A stretch of 64,000 nt of DNA from Pseudomonadota bacterium (GTDB lineage Bacteria; Pseudomonadota; Alphaproteobacteria; Reyranellales; Reyranellaceae): positions 1-64,000 of the forward strand of contig JAFEBU010000067.1 in NCBI GenBank assembly GCA_018242505.1. The letters are read 5' to 3'. Position numbers and translations under genes: made by a program. Under the pieces are notes generated by a model. It saw only the letters and a list, made by a program, of their open reading frames with translations. It was not told where the DNA came from and searched no databases. Shown here one piece after another: positions 40,886-49,459 of the stretch (position 1 is its first letter; every line of letters starts with the position of its first letter).

Positions 40886-43273
40886 TCAGCGCGCAGCGTC
40901 GGGCGGCTGTTCCGGCGGAGTGTCGTCCGCCGATTGCGCGCCGCGCACCTTGGCAGGCGGCGTCTTTGGCGTGAGATCGAACTTCTCGATCGCCGCGGCA
41001 GCCTCCTTCAGGAGCACCTGCATATCGGCCTCCGTTAGGAAGCCGCTCGCGGGCAGATTGCGAGCCTTCTGCCAGGCGGAGACCATCTGGCGCGTGCGCG
41101 GTCCGAATCGGCCGTCCGAGCCCCAGGTGTCGAAGCCCTGCGTCGTCAGTGCGACCTGCACATGCTGACGGTCGAGCAGTGTCAGGTTCAGCGCGGCTTC
41201 GCGGGCCTCGGCGCGCGTAGGCTCCAGCGTCTCGTCGTAGGTGGAGATTGCTGTCGCCGCATCCTTCATGAGCACATGGAACTCGATCGCGGTCAGGTAG
41301 CCGGTCGGCGCATCGTCGCGGCTTGTCTGCCAGGTGGCGATCATCTGGCGTGTGCGTGGCCCGAATATGCCGTCGATATCTCCGGGATCGAAGCTCAGCG
41401 CGGCGAGCGCGACCTGCACGTGCTGGCGATCGAGCGTCACCAGGCGTAGCGCCAACTCGTTGGCTTCGGCACGCCGCGGATCCTGCAGGGCGTCGAAATC
41501 GGCGATGGCCTGCAGCGGGGCATCCTTGATGATGGTCTGGATCTGGTCCGCAGTCAGGAAGCCGGTGGGCGGCAACTTGTGGCCCTGCTGCCACTGGGCG
41601 ATCGCCTTGCGCGTCTGGTTGCCCAGCGAGCCGTCGAACTCACCGGCATCGAAGCCAAGCGCGTTCAGCGCCACCTGGACGTGTTGACGGTCGATCCGTG
41701 ACAGGCGGAGCGCGGTCTCCTCCGTCTCGGCAGTCTTAAGGTCGAGCGTCGCGGCAAGGCGTTTCGCCTCGGCCTCGATTTGGCGCTTGGCCTCTGCCTC
41801 GGCGTCGGCTTGCCGCTGGGCTGCCGCCGCTGCTTCGCTCTGGCGCTTGGCCTCCGCTTCGGCCTCGAGCTTCTTGAGGATGGCCTGCTCTTCCTCCTGT
41901 CGGCGGCGGCGCGCTGATTCGGCTGCCTCGGCCTCTTCCTTCTTGCGCGCCTCCTCGTGTCGTTGCATCTCGCGCTCGACGGCTTCGATCGTGGCCTTGT
42001 CGGTCTGGCGGTTACGCTTGATTTCCTCGAGTGCAGCTTGGCGCGACTGTGCCTCGGCGCGTTCCATGGCCAGTCGCATGCTTTTGTCCGCGGCTGACGG
42101 CCGCGACGGCTCGGACGGTGAAGAGAAGGCTTCGAGCAGAAGTCGCGTTCCACCCAGGAAATGGAATCCGCCTGCCGCCGCCACGCCAAGCAAGGCTGCG
42201 GTTCCCGCGCCAATCCAGAAGCTTGGCCCGCGATGGCGTGTCGGACGTTCCGGTTCGGCTGCGATCGCTTCCATCTGCGAGGACGGTGCGGCCATCAGCG
42301 CGCGGGGAGCGTTGGCAGGCCAAAGCATTGCTTGCCACGCCGCAACCGACTGTGGCCGGTTCGCCGGTGCAAGCTCGAGACCCCGATCGATGCCGGCCAG
42401 AACGGCGGGCGCAAAACCAGCCGGCGCCAGCGTTGCCAACCGGCGATAGCCGTCCGCCTGCAGCCGGTCGGCGGCGTCAGGAGGCGGACGTCCGATAATG
42501 GCGCAATGGAACGTGGCTGCGAGGCTGTAGATGTCGGTCCAGGAGCCCGGGGCTTCGTCGTCGAGCTGCTCGGGGGCGGCATAGTTGGCTCTCGTCAGAA
42601 TGGCGAGGGCTGGTATCGGCATGGCGCTCGCCGCGTGCGTGCTGCCGACATTGATCAGCGTCGGCCGGCCGGACATGTCGAGCATGATATTGGCGGGGTT
42701 GATGTCGCCGTGCAGGAGGCCGGCTTCGTGCAACGGCAGCAACGCCTCGCACAGCGCCCGCATCAGCCGGTCGGCTTCTTCCGGCCGCAGGCATTTGCTG
42801 CCATGCAAGCGATCCTCGAGCGAGATGCCAGCCACCAGATCGAGCACGAGATAGAAGGTGCTGTGGGCTTCGACGAGATCGACCACCCGCGCGAGGAAGG
42901 GCGCGCGCTGGAGTGTCGAGAGACTGCGCGCGTCTTCGACGAAGCATTCGCGAGCGTGGTCGAGATCGGGGGCGAGCCGTGGGGAGCGCGGGACCATGTC
43001 GAGGCCATCGGATCGCATCGCCAGCGCCGCCGGCAGGAATTCCTTGATCATGACCTCGCGACCGAGCACGCGGTCGCGCCCGCGATAAGTGGGGCCGAGC
43101 GGACTGCGACTCAGCGGAGCCACGATCTCGTAACGACCAACCGGTTCGCCCTTCGGCAGGAGGGGGCACGCGATTTCGTCGGCGACCCATTCCGTGCTGC
43201 GCTCAGGAGATGGACGTCCCGGGGCATCAGGCGGATCGGCATCCGGTATCGAGGCGTCATCGGCAAGAGGCAT
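40886..43273 (-). CDS. Kinase-like membrane protein with three peptidoglycan-binding-like repeats (kinase 2, probable pseudokinase)
   Basis: A 795-residue protein. The kinase domain (about 45-320) keeps Lys in VMIKEFLP (about 75) and HGDINPANIML (about 187), but the DFG motif reads NVG (PTLINVGS, about 209) and the glycine loop is SRSPLG. Loss of the metal-binding Asp suggests little or no catalysis. A single helix WIGAGTAALLGVAAAGG (about 358-374) is followed by an Ala/Glu/Arg-rich coiled coil (about 400-515). Three repeats of about 85 residues, each with LDRQHVQVAL (or IDRQHVQVAL), DG.(F/L)G..TR and TGFLT-type ends (about 524, 606, 696), resemble PG_binding_1 domains and should be extracytoplasmic. 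Start at 43273, after which the mature kinase begins; an in-frame start at 43330 would overlap the upstream motif. Confidence 0.85.
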   Translation of the reverse strand: MPLADDASIPDADPPDAPGRPSPERSTEWVADEIACPLLPKGEPVGRYEIVAPLSRSPLGPTYRGRDRVLGREVMIKEFLPAALAMRSDGLDMVPRSPRLAPDLDHARECFVEDARSLSTLQRAPFLARVVDLVEAHSTFYLVLDLVAGISLEDRLHGSKCLRPEEADRLMRALCEALLPLHEAGLLHGDINPANIMLDMSGRPTLINVGSTHAASAMPIPALAILTRANYAAPEQLDDEAPGSWTDIYSLAATFHCAIIGRPPPDAADRLQADGYRRLATLAPAGFAPAVLAGIDRGLELAPANRPQSVAAWQAMLWPANAPRALMAAPSSQMEAIAAEPERPTRHRGPSFWIGAGTAALLGVAAAGGFHFLGGTRLLLEAFSSPSEPSRPSAADKSMRLAMERAEAQSRQAALEEIKRNRQTDKATIEAVEREMQRHEEARKKEEAEAAESARRRRQEEEQAILKKLEAEAEAKRQSEAAAAAQRQADAEAEAKRQIEAEAKRLAATLDLKTAETEETALRLSRIDRQHVQVALNALGFDAGEFDGSLGNQTRKAIAQWQQGHKLPPTGFLTADQIQTIIKDAPLQAIADFDALQDPRRAEANELALRLVTLDRQHVQVALAALSFDPGDIDGIFGPRTRQMIATWQTSRDDAPTGYLTAIEFHVLMKDAATAISTYDETLEPTRAEAREAALNLTLLDRQHVQVALTTQGFDTWGSDGRFGPRTRQMVSAWQKARNLPASGFLTEADMQVLLKEAAAAIEKFDLTPKTPPAKVRGAQSADDTPPEQPPDAAR

Positions 43274-43321
43274 AGCGGCGCAAGTGTACGGAGACGCGCT
43301 CTCGGCGTTCCAGCGCCTCCT

Positions 43322-43332
43322 CCGTGACAAAG
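43322..43332 (-). promoter_or_regulatory. Conserved CTTTGTCAC motif upstream of kinase 2
   Basis: Minus strand AGCTTTGTCACGG; the 9-base core ends 50 bases before the kinase 2 ATG. It is identical in core to the sites before kinases 1 and 3. Confidence 0.5.
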
Positions 43333-43373
43333 CTAAGGCCGGGCTGTGACCGGCCGGCGATGCCGCGGCGTCG

Positions 43374-45308
43374 CTATTCCTGTCGCGTCAGCGTCAGGCT
43401 GCTGCTTGAGTCACTGCCATTGGCGAAGCTGACTTGGATGGTGTTGCTTGCCACCTGCCCATCCAGATGTTGACCCATTGGCTCGCATTGCGGGCTGTAA
43501 GTCCTGAGGTCGAGCGACATGGCGCCGTCGGGTGTGATCGACAGGGTGAACGTCGTCGTGCCGCAGCCGTCGACTTTCCATCGGCCCGAGCCCTTGCCAC
43601 CCGCGACTCGCACCGACAAGGGCTGATCGCCAGTCGAGGCGCTTACCACGCCTACATAGTCTCCGTCATAAGGATTGTTCGTCTTGGCAGTCGCCTCGGC
43701 CGCCTTCTTCATCTGATCGTCGAAGGCGGCGATCGCCGCGGCGCCGTTCTCGAACAGGGCATCCCGCTGACGCGCAGTCAGGAAAGTGGTCGGCGGCTCG
43801 TTCCGTCCCTTTTGCCACGCCGCAATCATCTGGCGCGTGCGCGGCCCGAAAACACCATCGACCCCGCGCGTATCGAAGCCGAGCCCGCTCAGCGCCGCCT
43901 GCACATGCTGACGGTCGAGCAGCGTGAGCTTGAGCGCGGTCTCGGCAGCCTGCGCGAGCTTGGGATCGGCGGCCTCGGCTTTGCGTTTGGCCTCCGCCGC
44001 CGCCTCCTGCTTTTTCAGGAATTCGGCCTCGATCTCCTTGCGCAAGGCCGCCTTTTCGGCCTCGATCCGCCGGCGATCGGCCTCTTCCTGCTTGCGTTTG
44101 GCCGCGGCGGCAGCTTGCTGGGCCGCCCGCTCGCTCGCTTCCCGCTCGATGCGCTGACGATCGAGCTCGGCCTGCGCATGGCCGGCCGTCGCTGTCGCTT
44201 CGGTCGGGACGGACGACGGAATGGCGAACACGAAGTAGGTCAGGCCACCCAGCGCCAGCACCGATGCCGCCGCGACGCCGAGCCAGCCGCGGCGTCGGCC
44301 GACAGGAACGGCTACATGGCGTGCACTTTGATCGAAGCTTTCGTTGGACGGCCGCAAACGTGGCGCGCTGAAGTCCGGAGTAACCGGTGCAGCCTCGGTC
44401 CGCACGGCAGCATTCGATCCGCCGTACTTGCCGGTTCGCCACAGGATCGACCGCCATTGTGCGATTGACTGCGGCCGGTCGGCGACACGCAATGCCAAGC
44501 CTTTGTCGATGCCCTCCAGCATTGCCAGTGAGAAGCCTGCTGGCTTGATCTGGACGAGCGGCTGGCAGCTGTCCTCCGGCAGCCGATCGCGCACGCTGGG
44601 CGGCGGATGGCCGACCAGCGCACGGTAGAACGTCGCGGCGAGGCTATAGATATCGGTCCAGGGACCTTGTTTGCCGCCACCTGTCAGCTCGGGTGCGGCA
44701 TAGCCAGGTGTGACCGCGGCGGTAGCTGGCGTGCGCGCCGAGCCGAAATCGATCAGAGTCGGCTTGCCGACTGCATCGAGCACGATATTGGCGGGATTGA
44801 TGTTGCCGTGGAAGAAGCCGCGGGTATGGACCCGCTCCAGGCTTTCGAGCAGAGGCCACAGCATGCGATCGAGCTCGGCCGACGACAGGCGGTTGCCTTC
44901 TCTCAGCCGGTGCTCGAGCGTGATGCCCTGCGCCTGCTCCATGATGATATAGGCCGTCTCGTTGGCCTCGATGCAATCGAGCACCCGTACGACTGACGGT
45001 GCGAGCTGCAGCGAAGCCAGCATCCGGCCTTCGTTCAGGAAATGACGCCGGCCGCGGGCGAACTCATCGGCGGTCTTGTTGGAGCGCGGGACAACAAGGC
45101 CGTTCGCCTCGCGTACCGCCAGTATCGGCGGCAGGAACTCCTTGATTGAGACTTCGCGTCCCAGCCGCATGTCGCGGGCGCGATAAGTCACGCCGACGGC
45201 ACCTCCTCTCAGGAGGGCCTCGATCCTGTAACGGCCAACCGCTTGGCCCGGCCGCAGGGCAATCTCGGCGTCGCGCGCGCCCGGCCCGATTTCGTCAGGG
45301 GGTGTCAT
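43374..45308 (-). CDS. Kinase-like membrane protein with one peptidoglycan-binding-like domain (kinase 3, probable pseudokinase)
   Basis: A 644-residue paralogue of kinase 2. The kinase domain keeps Lys in VSIKEFLP and the metal motif IDFGSART (about 186), but the catalytic loop reads HGNINPANIVL (about 165): Asn replaces the catalytic Asp. The glycine loop is RGGAVG. A helix (VAAASVLALGGLTYFVFAI, about 341-360) leads to a charged coiled coil (about 370-460) and one PG-binding-like domain (LDRQHVQAALSGLGFD, then DGVFGPRTRQMIAAWQ, about 463-525). A C-terminal domain of about 95 residues (YDGDYVGVVSA to the end), beta-rich and with two cysteines, is not found in kinases 1 and 2. First of the kinase cluster in transcription order; the CTTTGTCAC motif lies 58 bases upstream. 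Confidence 0.85.
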   Translation of the reverse strand: MTPPDEIGPGARDAEIALRPGQAVGRYRIEALLRGGAVGVTYRARDMRLGREVSIKEFLPPILAVREANGLVVPRSNKTADEFARGRRHFLNEGRMLASLQLAPSVVRVLDCIEANETAYIIMEQAQGITLEHRLREGNRLSSAELDRMLWPLLESLERVHTRGFFHGNINPANIVLDAVGKPTLIDFGSARTPATAAVTPGYAAPELTGGGKQGPWTDIYSLAATFYRALVGHPPPSVRDRLPEDSCQPLVQIKPAGFSLAMLEGIDKGLALRVADRPQSIAQWRSILWRTGKYGGSNAAVRTEAAPVTPDFSAPRLRPSNESFDQSARHVAVPVGRRRGWLGVAAASVLALGGLTYFVFAIPSSVPTEATATAGHAQAELDRQRIEREASERAAQQAAAAAKRKQEEADRRRIEAEKAALRKEIEAEFLKKQEAAAEAKRKAEAADPKLAQAAETALKLTLLDRQHVQAALSGLGFDTRGVDGVFGPRTRQMIAAWQKGRNEPPTTFLTARQRDALFENGAAAIAAFDDQMKKAAEATAKTNNPYDGDYVGVVSASTGDQPLSVRVAGGKGSGRWKVDGCGTTTFTLSITPDGAMSLDLRTYSPQCEPMGQHLDGQVASNTIQVSFANGSDSSSSLTLTRQE

Positions 45309-45366
45309 TGCTGGCGCGAGTGTAGTGACCGGCCATCGAGGTACCAGCGGTGTTGCCAGATATCCC

Positions 45367-45377
45367 GTGACAAAGTT
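45367..45377 (-). promoter_or_regulatory. Conserved CTTTGTCAC motif upstream of kinase 3
   Basis: Minus strand AACTTTGTCACGG; the core ends 58 bases before the kinase 3 ATG. It is the third copy of the motif shared by the kinase genes. Confidence 0.5.
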
Positions 45378-45503
45378 GCGTCCGGAGCTGCCAACCCCTT
45401 GTTTTGCCGCGCCAATCAGTCGCGGCGGGTGGCGCCTCGTGGCTGTGCAAAGAAAGGATCACCAGGGTTGCGGGATATCCCCTCCGGGCTGTCGGAGCAT
45501 TGG

Positions 45504-46445
45504 TCACGGTACAGATCTCACGCCGTTCTCGGCCTCCCAGGCCCTCAGCACGCCCAGTTGCTGCAGGGGCTCGAAGAGGCGAAGCAGGCTCGTATAGTTG
45601 ACTTCCAATAGGGTCATGATTTCGGGTTGCTGAACATAGGCCATGGCAACAATCACGCCACCTTTGCGCTTGAGACATCGGCCTTCGCGCACGAGCCGGG
45701 TCAGCCGCCGGCGGACGGTCGATTCGCCGAGCCCCAGCACGGCCGCGATCATGGTGGCGCTGGCCGGAACCTTGAGTTCGTCCGGCATCAGTCCCTTGCT
45801 GATCACCACTGCCGGCAGATCGGCAGTATGTTCGGAATTCTCGCGCAGCGTCGCCAACAGGATCAGCGCGGTGGTGAGATCGCCGATGGCGCGCACGAGT
45901 TCGGCGAGCGTGCGCAGGAAGTGGTTGAAAGTGAGCCGGGCGACCGCGCGGATCGGCGGCGAACCGGCAAAGGGCGGCATTGTCCTGTCGGCGAGCTCCT
46001 CCAGGCATCCGTTCGCCTTCAGTCGTCCATAGAGTGCGCGGGTCAGGGCGTAAGTTGCGCCAAGCGTCGCCTCATTCTCGGCAAGCGAGATCACCCGAGA
46101 GGGGATGCGCACGCCGTCCGGGCCGAACTCGCACAGCCCTTCGGCGCCGAGGCGCCGAATCCGACGGCGAACGGTCTCGAAGGCGACGCCTGTTTGGGCC
46201 GAGACCGCGCTGATGCTGACTGGGCGGCGCAGCTCGTCGGGCGGCAGGGCGTCAAGCGTGCTGTAGAGGCGCAGCAGGGCCGGATCCGTCACCAGCGCGG
46301 CGACGTTGGCCTGGGCGACCGCGGTCAGGATAATGCGGTCGAGAGGATCCTCGCCAAAGGCGATTTCCACCAGCAAATCGAGCAGCAGCGCGTTCGACGC
46401 GCGCATCGCGGCCGCGATCGTCGACAAGGAGACGACAGGTGTCAT
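45504..46445 (-). CDS. Transcription regulator with two winged-helix segments
   Basis: A 313-residue protein with two DNA-binding-like segments. The first is near 75-110 (VSISAVSAQTGVAFETVRRR then LGAEGLCEFGPDGVRI). The second is near 230-275 (VPASATMIAAVLGLGESTVR then LVREGRCLKRKGGVIVAM). Both have the helix-turn-helix plus recognition helix (TVRRRIRRL, TVRRRLTRL) and a beta wing. A helical region between them may bind a ligand or dimerise. I do not recognise a named family. The start is uncertain: ATG at 46445, or GTG at 46502 adding 19 residues; neither has a strong ribosome site. It is 195 bases upstream of kinase 3 on the same strand, so it may regulate the kinase locus (inference). Confidence 0.6.
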   Translation of the reverse strand: MTPVVSLSTIAAAMRASNALLLDLLVEIAFGEDPLDRIILTAVAQANVAALVTDPALLRLYSTLDALPPDELRRPVSISAVSAQTGVAFETVRRRIRRLGAEGLCEFGPDGVRIPSRVISLAENEATLGATYALTRALYGRLKANGCLEELADRTMPPFAGSPPIRAVARLTFNHFLRTLAELVRAIGDLTTALILLATLRENSEHTADLPAVVISKGLMPDELKVPASATMIAAVLGLGESTVRRRLTRLVREGRCLKRKGGVIVAMAYVQQPEIMTLLEVNYTSLLRLFEPLQQLGVLRAWEAENGVRSVP

Positions 46446-46536
46446 CACCGGCTTCGAAGACTTTTCCCACACTGCAGCAGCACCCGGACGACAGGTTATC
46501 ACGAATCATCGCCGGGTGGACGGTGAGTAATCCTAC

Positions 46537-47520
46537 TCAGCTGCGGGCAGAAAGGAGGACGTCGGGATTCACCACATGAATGGGCGCGCCTGCGGCATAG
46601 GCCACGATCTGGTCGAAGATGTCGGCGAACTGCACCTCGTACTCGTCGCGTGTGACGTAGCCGATATGCGGCGTGCAGACGACGTTGGGCATCGCCAGCA
46701 GCGGATCGGCGACGTCGAGCAGCGGCTCTTCCTCATAGACATCGACTGCCGCCATGCCGGGCCGCCCGGCCTTCAAGGCGCGCACCAGGACGTCAGGTGC
46801 GATCAGCGGTGCGCGGCTGGTGTTGACCAGCAGCGACGTGGGCTTCATGCGCGCAAGATCATCCGCCGTGACGAGACCGCGTGTCGCCTCGACCAGGCGC
46901 AGATGCAGCGAGAGCACATCGCTCGTCTCGAAGAAGGCTTCTTTATTGGGCGCCGCGGCGTATCCGTCCGCGGCCGCTTTCATGCGCGCGGGCTCGCGCG
47001 CCCATATCTGGACCTGCATACCGAAAGCCTTGCCGTAGCCCGCGACCGTGGCGCCAATCCGGCCGTAGCCGTAGATGCCCAGCATCTTGCCGCGCAGGCC
47101 GGAGCCCACGCCCATCTGCCATCGGCCGGCCTTGAGCGCCGCCATCTGCTGGGGGATCTGGCGCATCGCCGCCAGCACCAGGCCCCAGGTGAGTTCGGCT
47201 GCACCGTAGGAAGGCGTGCCGGGATGCTGGCTCGACGAGACGACAATGCCGAGTCGCGTGCAGGTATCGATATCGATATGCGGATAGACGCTGCGCTGGC
47301 TGATGAGCTTCAGCCGCGGCAGGCGCTCGAGCAAGGGGGTCCGGATCTTGGTGCGTTCGCGGATCAGGACCAGCGCCTCGGTATCTTTCAGGCGGTCGGC
47401 CAGGCGGTCGACCTCCTGTACATGGTCGTTCCAGATCGTGACTTCGTGCCCCGCGAGCTTGGCAAAGCAGGGCAGCGTGCGCAGCGTGTCGAAATAATCG
47501 TCGAGGATCGTGACCTTCAC
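46537..47520 (-). CDS. D-isomer-specific 2-hydroxyacid dehydrogenase
   Basis: A 327-residue NAD-dependent dehydrogenase of the phosphoglycerate/glycerate type. The catalytic domain starts VKVTILDDYFDTLRTLPCF. The Rossmann motif is MLGIYGYGRIGATVAGYGKA (about 145-164), LLVNTSRAPLI is near 232, the catalytic Glu is in AAVDVYEEEPL (about 255-265) and the catalytic His in VCTPHIGYVT (about 283-292). It starts with GTG at 47520, overlapping the stop of the small gene upstream (GTGA), which fixes the start. Substrate unknown. Confidence 0.88.
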   Translation of the reverse strand: MKVTILDDYFDTLRTLPCFAKLAGHEVTIWNDHVQEVDRLADRLKDTEALVLIRERTKIRTPLLERLPRLKLISQRSVYPHIDIDTCTRLGIVVSSSQHPGTPSYGAAELTWGLVLAAMRQIPQQMAALKAGRWQMGVGSGLRGKMLGIYGYGRIGATVAGYGKAFGMQVQIWAREPARMKAAADGYAAAPNKEAFFETSDVLSLHLRLVEATRGLVTADDLARMKPTSLLVNTSRAPLIAPDVLVRALKAGRPGMAAVDVYEEEPLLDVADPLLAMPNVVCTPHIGYVTRDEYEVQFADIFDQIVAYAAGAPIHVVNPDVLLSARS

Positions 47521-47753
47521 AGGCCGCTTTCCCAGCCGCGATCTTCGCGGCGTTCGAGGAAGGCGCGGCCGAGCGGCGTGATCTCGACCATCCGCCCCTT
47601 GCGCGCGACGAAGCCGTGACCGGTCGTCTCTTCCCAGACGGGCAGGCGCGGACAGGACGTGCGCCAGCCGTCCATGACCTCCGCGTGTGTACGCGGCTCC
47701 TTGGCGATCCATTCGAGCAGATCGCGGATCAGCGGCGTCAGTGTGTTGCCCAT
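47517..47753 (-). CDS. Small winged-helix-like protein, operon partner of the dehydrogenase
   Basis: A 78-residue protein: LTPLIRDLLEWIAKEPRTHA, EVMDGWRTSCPRLPVWEET, then a wing-like GFVARKGRMVEITPLGRAF and a charged tail. The pattern resembles small winged-helix proteins found near dehydrogenases and hydrolases in alphaproteobacteria. GAGGG lies 5 bases before the ATG at 47753; longer frames upstream lack such a site. The 4-base overlap with the dehydrogenase implies co-expression. Confidence 0.65.
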   Translation of the reverse strand: MGNTLTPLIRDLLEWIAKEPRTHAEVMDGWRTSCPRLPVWEETTGHGFVARKGRMVEITPLGRAFLERREDRGWESGL

Positions 47754-48457
47754 CGAATCCCTCTGGGATGACCTCATCGATCGAGCATGGGTCAATGGCG
47801 GGCACTTTTCCAATACGCCGGATCGCTGTTCAGCATACCTGATCGATATGGCGAGGTGGGAAGGCAACGAGGCAACAGCGTCGCATCATCAACGGCGCGG
47901 CGGCGCTGCCGGGCGTGGTCGGCACGCGGCTAGGCGGGGCGACGTGTGGAACCGACGTGCCGGGAAGGCCGGACTTTCGACGGGGTGCTTCGAGATATCG
48001 TCGCGGGCGCACATGTTGAGCCCGAAGAAGGAGGCCATGCGGTGCTGCACAAGCGGAGGCTCAAATGTCTCCAGGACATGTTCATCGCTGGCTGTAACGA
48101 CATGCCGTCTATCCCTCGTCTCGGAGATTGCAGGCGCGGCACCGGCCAAGCATCGTGTGATGCTGGTACCTTCCCTGTGGTTCGAGGTTCGACGGCCGTA
48201 TCGTCTCTCGGACGAAGCATTGAAGTCGTACAGAAATATTGCAATCGTTTGCGCAATATGGAGGTGCAGGTGGCCGAGACGGGGACAGCTGGAAGCGTCG
48301 TCGGGACCGTAGAGGGTGTCGCCCGAGCCGTGCTCGCCGCCATGGACGGTGCGCCGAATGCCCGACTGCGGGAGATCGGGCCGGCGTTCGTGTGCCACAT
48401 GCACGCTTTCGCTCGAGGGGTGAAGCGCAGCGAGCAGGACCAGGGGGAGGACCGAGG
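47754..48457. other. 704-base region without a supported gene
   Basis: Open frames on both strands cross this stretch, but none has a recognisable domain or a ribosome site. An inverted repeat ATATTGC...GCAATAT lies at about 48237-48258, some 200 bases upstream of the phosphodiesterase gene; it could be an operator or chance. Part of the region may be a degraded gene. Confidence 0.4.
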
Positions 48458-49459
48458 ATGGGTGCCCGAAGAGCGATCGTCGGCAGTTTGGCGATTTTCG
48501 CATTCTTGACGATTGCCAACGATGCGACGGCGGGTGAGGGGTTCGATGTCGTGGCGCTCGGCGCCCTGGGCGGCATCCAGGACGGCAATCTCAGCGCTTA
48601 TCTCGTTCATCCCCACGGCGACAGCGCTGCGGTCACCTGCGATGCCGGAACGCTGGTGAACGGCCTGCGCGCTGCCAATGCCAAAGGCGCGTTCGATGCC
48701 ATCGAGGTGCCGCCGGCGACCGGGCTGGATCGCGTCGGCTATGTGCTCACGACCCGGATCAAGGGCTACCTGATCAGCCACGCCCACCTCGATCATGTCG
48801 CCGGACTCGTCATCGCCTCGCCCGATGACAGCAAGAAGCCGGTCTATGCGCTTGCGTCGGTCACCGCGGCCTTGGAGGCAAACTACTTCAACTGGCAGGC
48901 TTGGCCCAATTTCACCGATCGCGGAAAGGCCCCGCAGCTCAAGAAGTTCACCCTGATCGACCTCGTACCTACGACGGCAATGCCGCTGTCCGGCACAAAG
49001 ATGACGGCGACGGCCTTTCCTTTGAGCCATGGCGGTGTCGAATCGACCGCCTTTCTGATCGAGAGCAACGGCGACGCCTTGCTCTGTTTCGGCGATACCG
49101 GCCCGGACGTGGTCGAGAAGACGACGCGCATGCACGACGTCTGGTCGGCGGTGGCCGACAAAGTGAAGCAGCATCGCCTGAAGGCGATCATTATCGAGAC
49201 GTCCTATGACAACGACCGGCCCGACAAGCTGCTGTTCGGCCATCTCACGCCCAAATGGCTGCTTGCTTCCCTGCACGAGCTCGAAGGGGCCGCTGGGCCG
49301 GGGGCATTGCAGGGGCTGCCGATCGTCATCAGCCACATAAAATACTCCCTGACCACGGAACAGCCGCAGAAGAAGATTCTCGAGGAACTGCAGGCCGGGA
49401 ACAATCTCGGCGTGCGATTCGTCATTCCCCAGCAGGGGGATCACTGGCAGTTCAAATGA
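48458..49459 (+). CDS. Exported class II 3',5'-cyclic-nucleotide phosphodiesterase (MBL fold)
   Basis: The 333-residue protein has a signal peptide (MGARRAIVGSLAIFAFLTIA, cleavage near ATAG). The class II cAMP phosphodiesterase pattern follows: GALGGIQDGNLSAYLV, CDAGTLVNGL, the metal motif SHAHLDHVAGL (about 104-114), PLSHGG, FGDTGPD and the late ISHIKYSL. These features match the PDEase_II family (yeast Pde1, Vibrio CpdP), which hydrolyses cAMP to AMP. The signal peptide places it in the periplasm, as for CpdP. GGGGGAGG precedes the ATG at 48458. Its stop overlaps the AMP nucleosidase start by 4 bases. Confidence 0.85.
   Translation: MGARRAIVGSLAIFAFLTIANDATAGEGFDVVALGALGGIQDGNLSAYLVHPHGDSAAVTCDAGTLVNGLRAANAKGAFDAIEVPPATGLDRVGYVLTTRIKGYLISHAHLDHVAGLVIASPDDSKKPVYALASVTAALEANYFNWQAWPNFTDRGKAPQLKKFTLIDLVPTTAMPLSGTKMTATAFPLSHGGVESTAFLIESNGDALLCFGDTGPDVVEKTTRMHDVWSAVADKVKQHRLKAIIIETSYDNDRPDKLLFGHLTPKWLLASLHELEGAAGPGALQGLPIVISHIKYSLTTEQPQKKILEELQAGNNLGVRFVIPQQGDHWQFK

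Noticed and set aside
47930..49444. Minus-strand open frame opposite the phosphodiesterase
   Set aside because: Most of it is antisense to a well-supported gene; the part beyond it (47930-48450) has no recognisable domain or start site.
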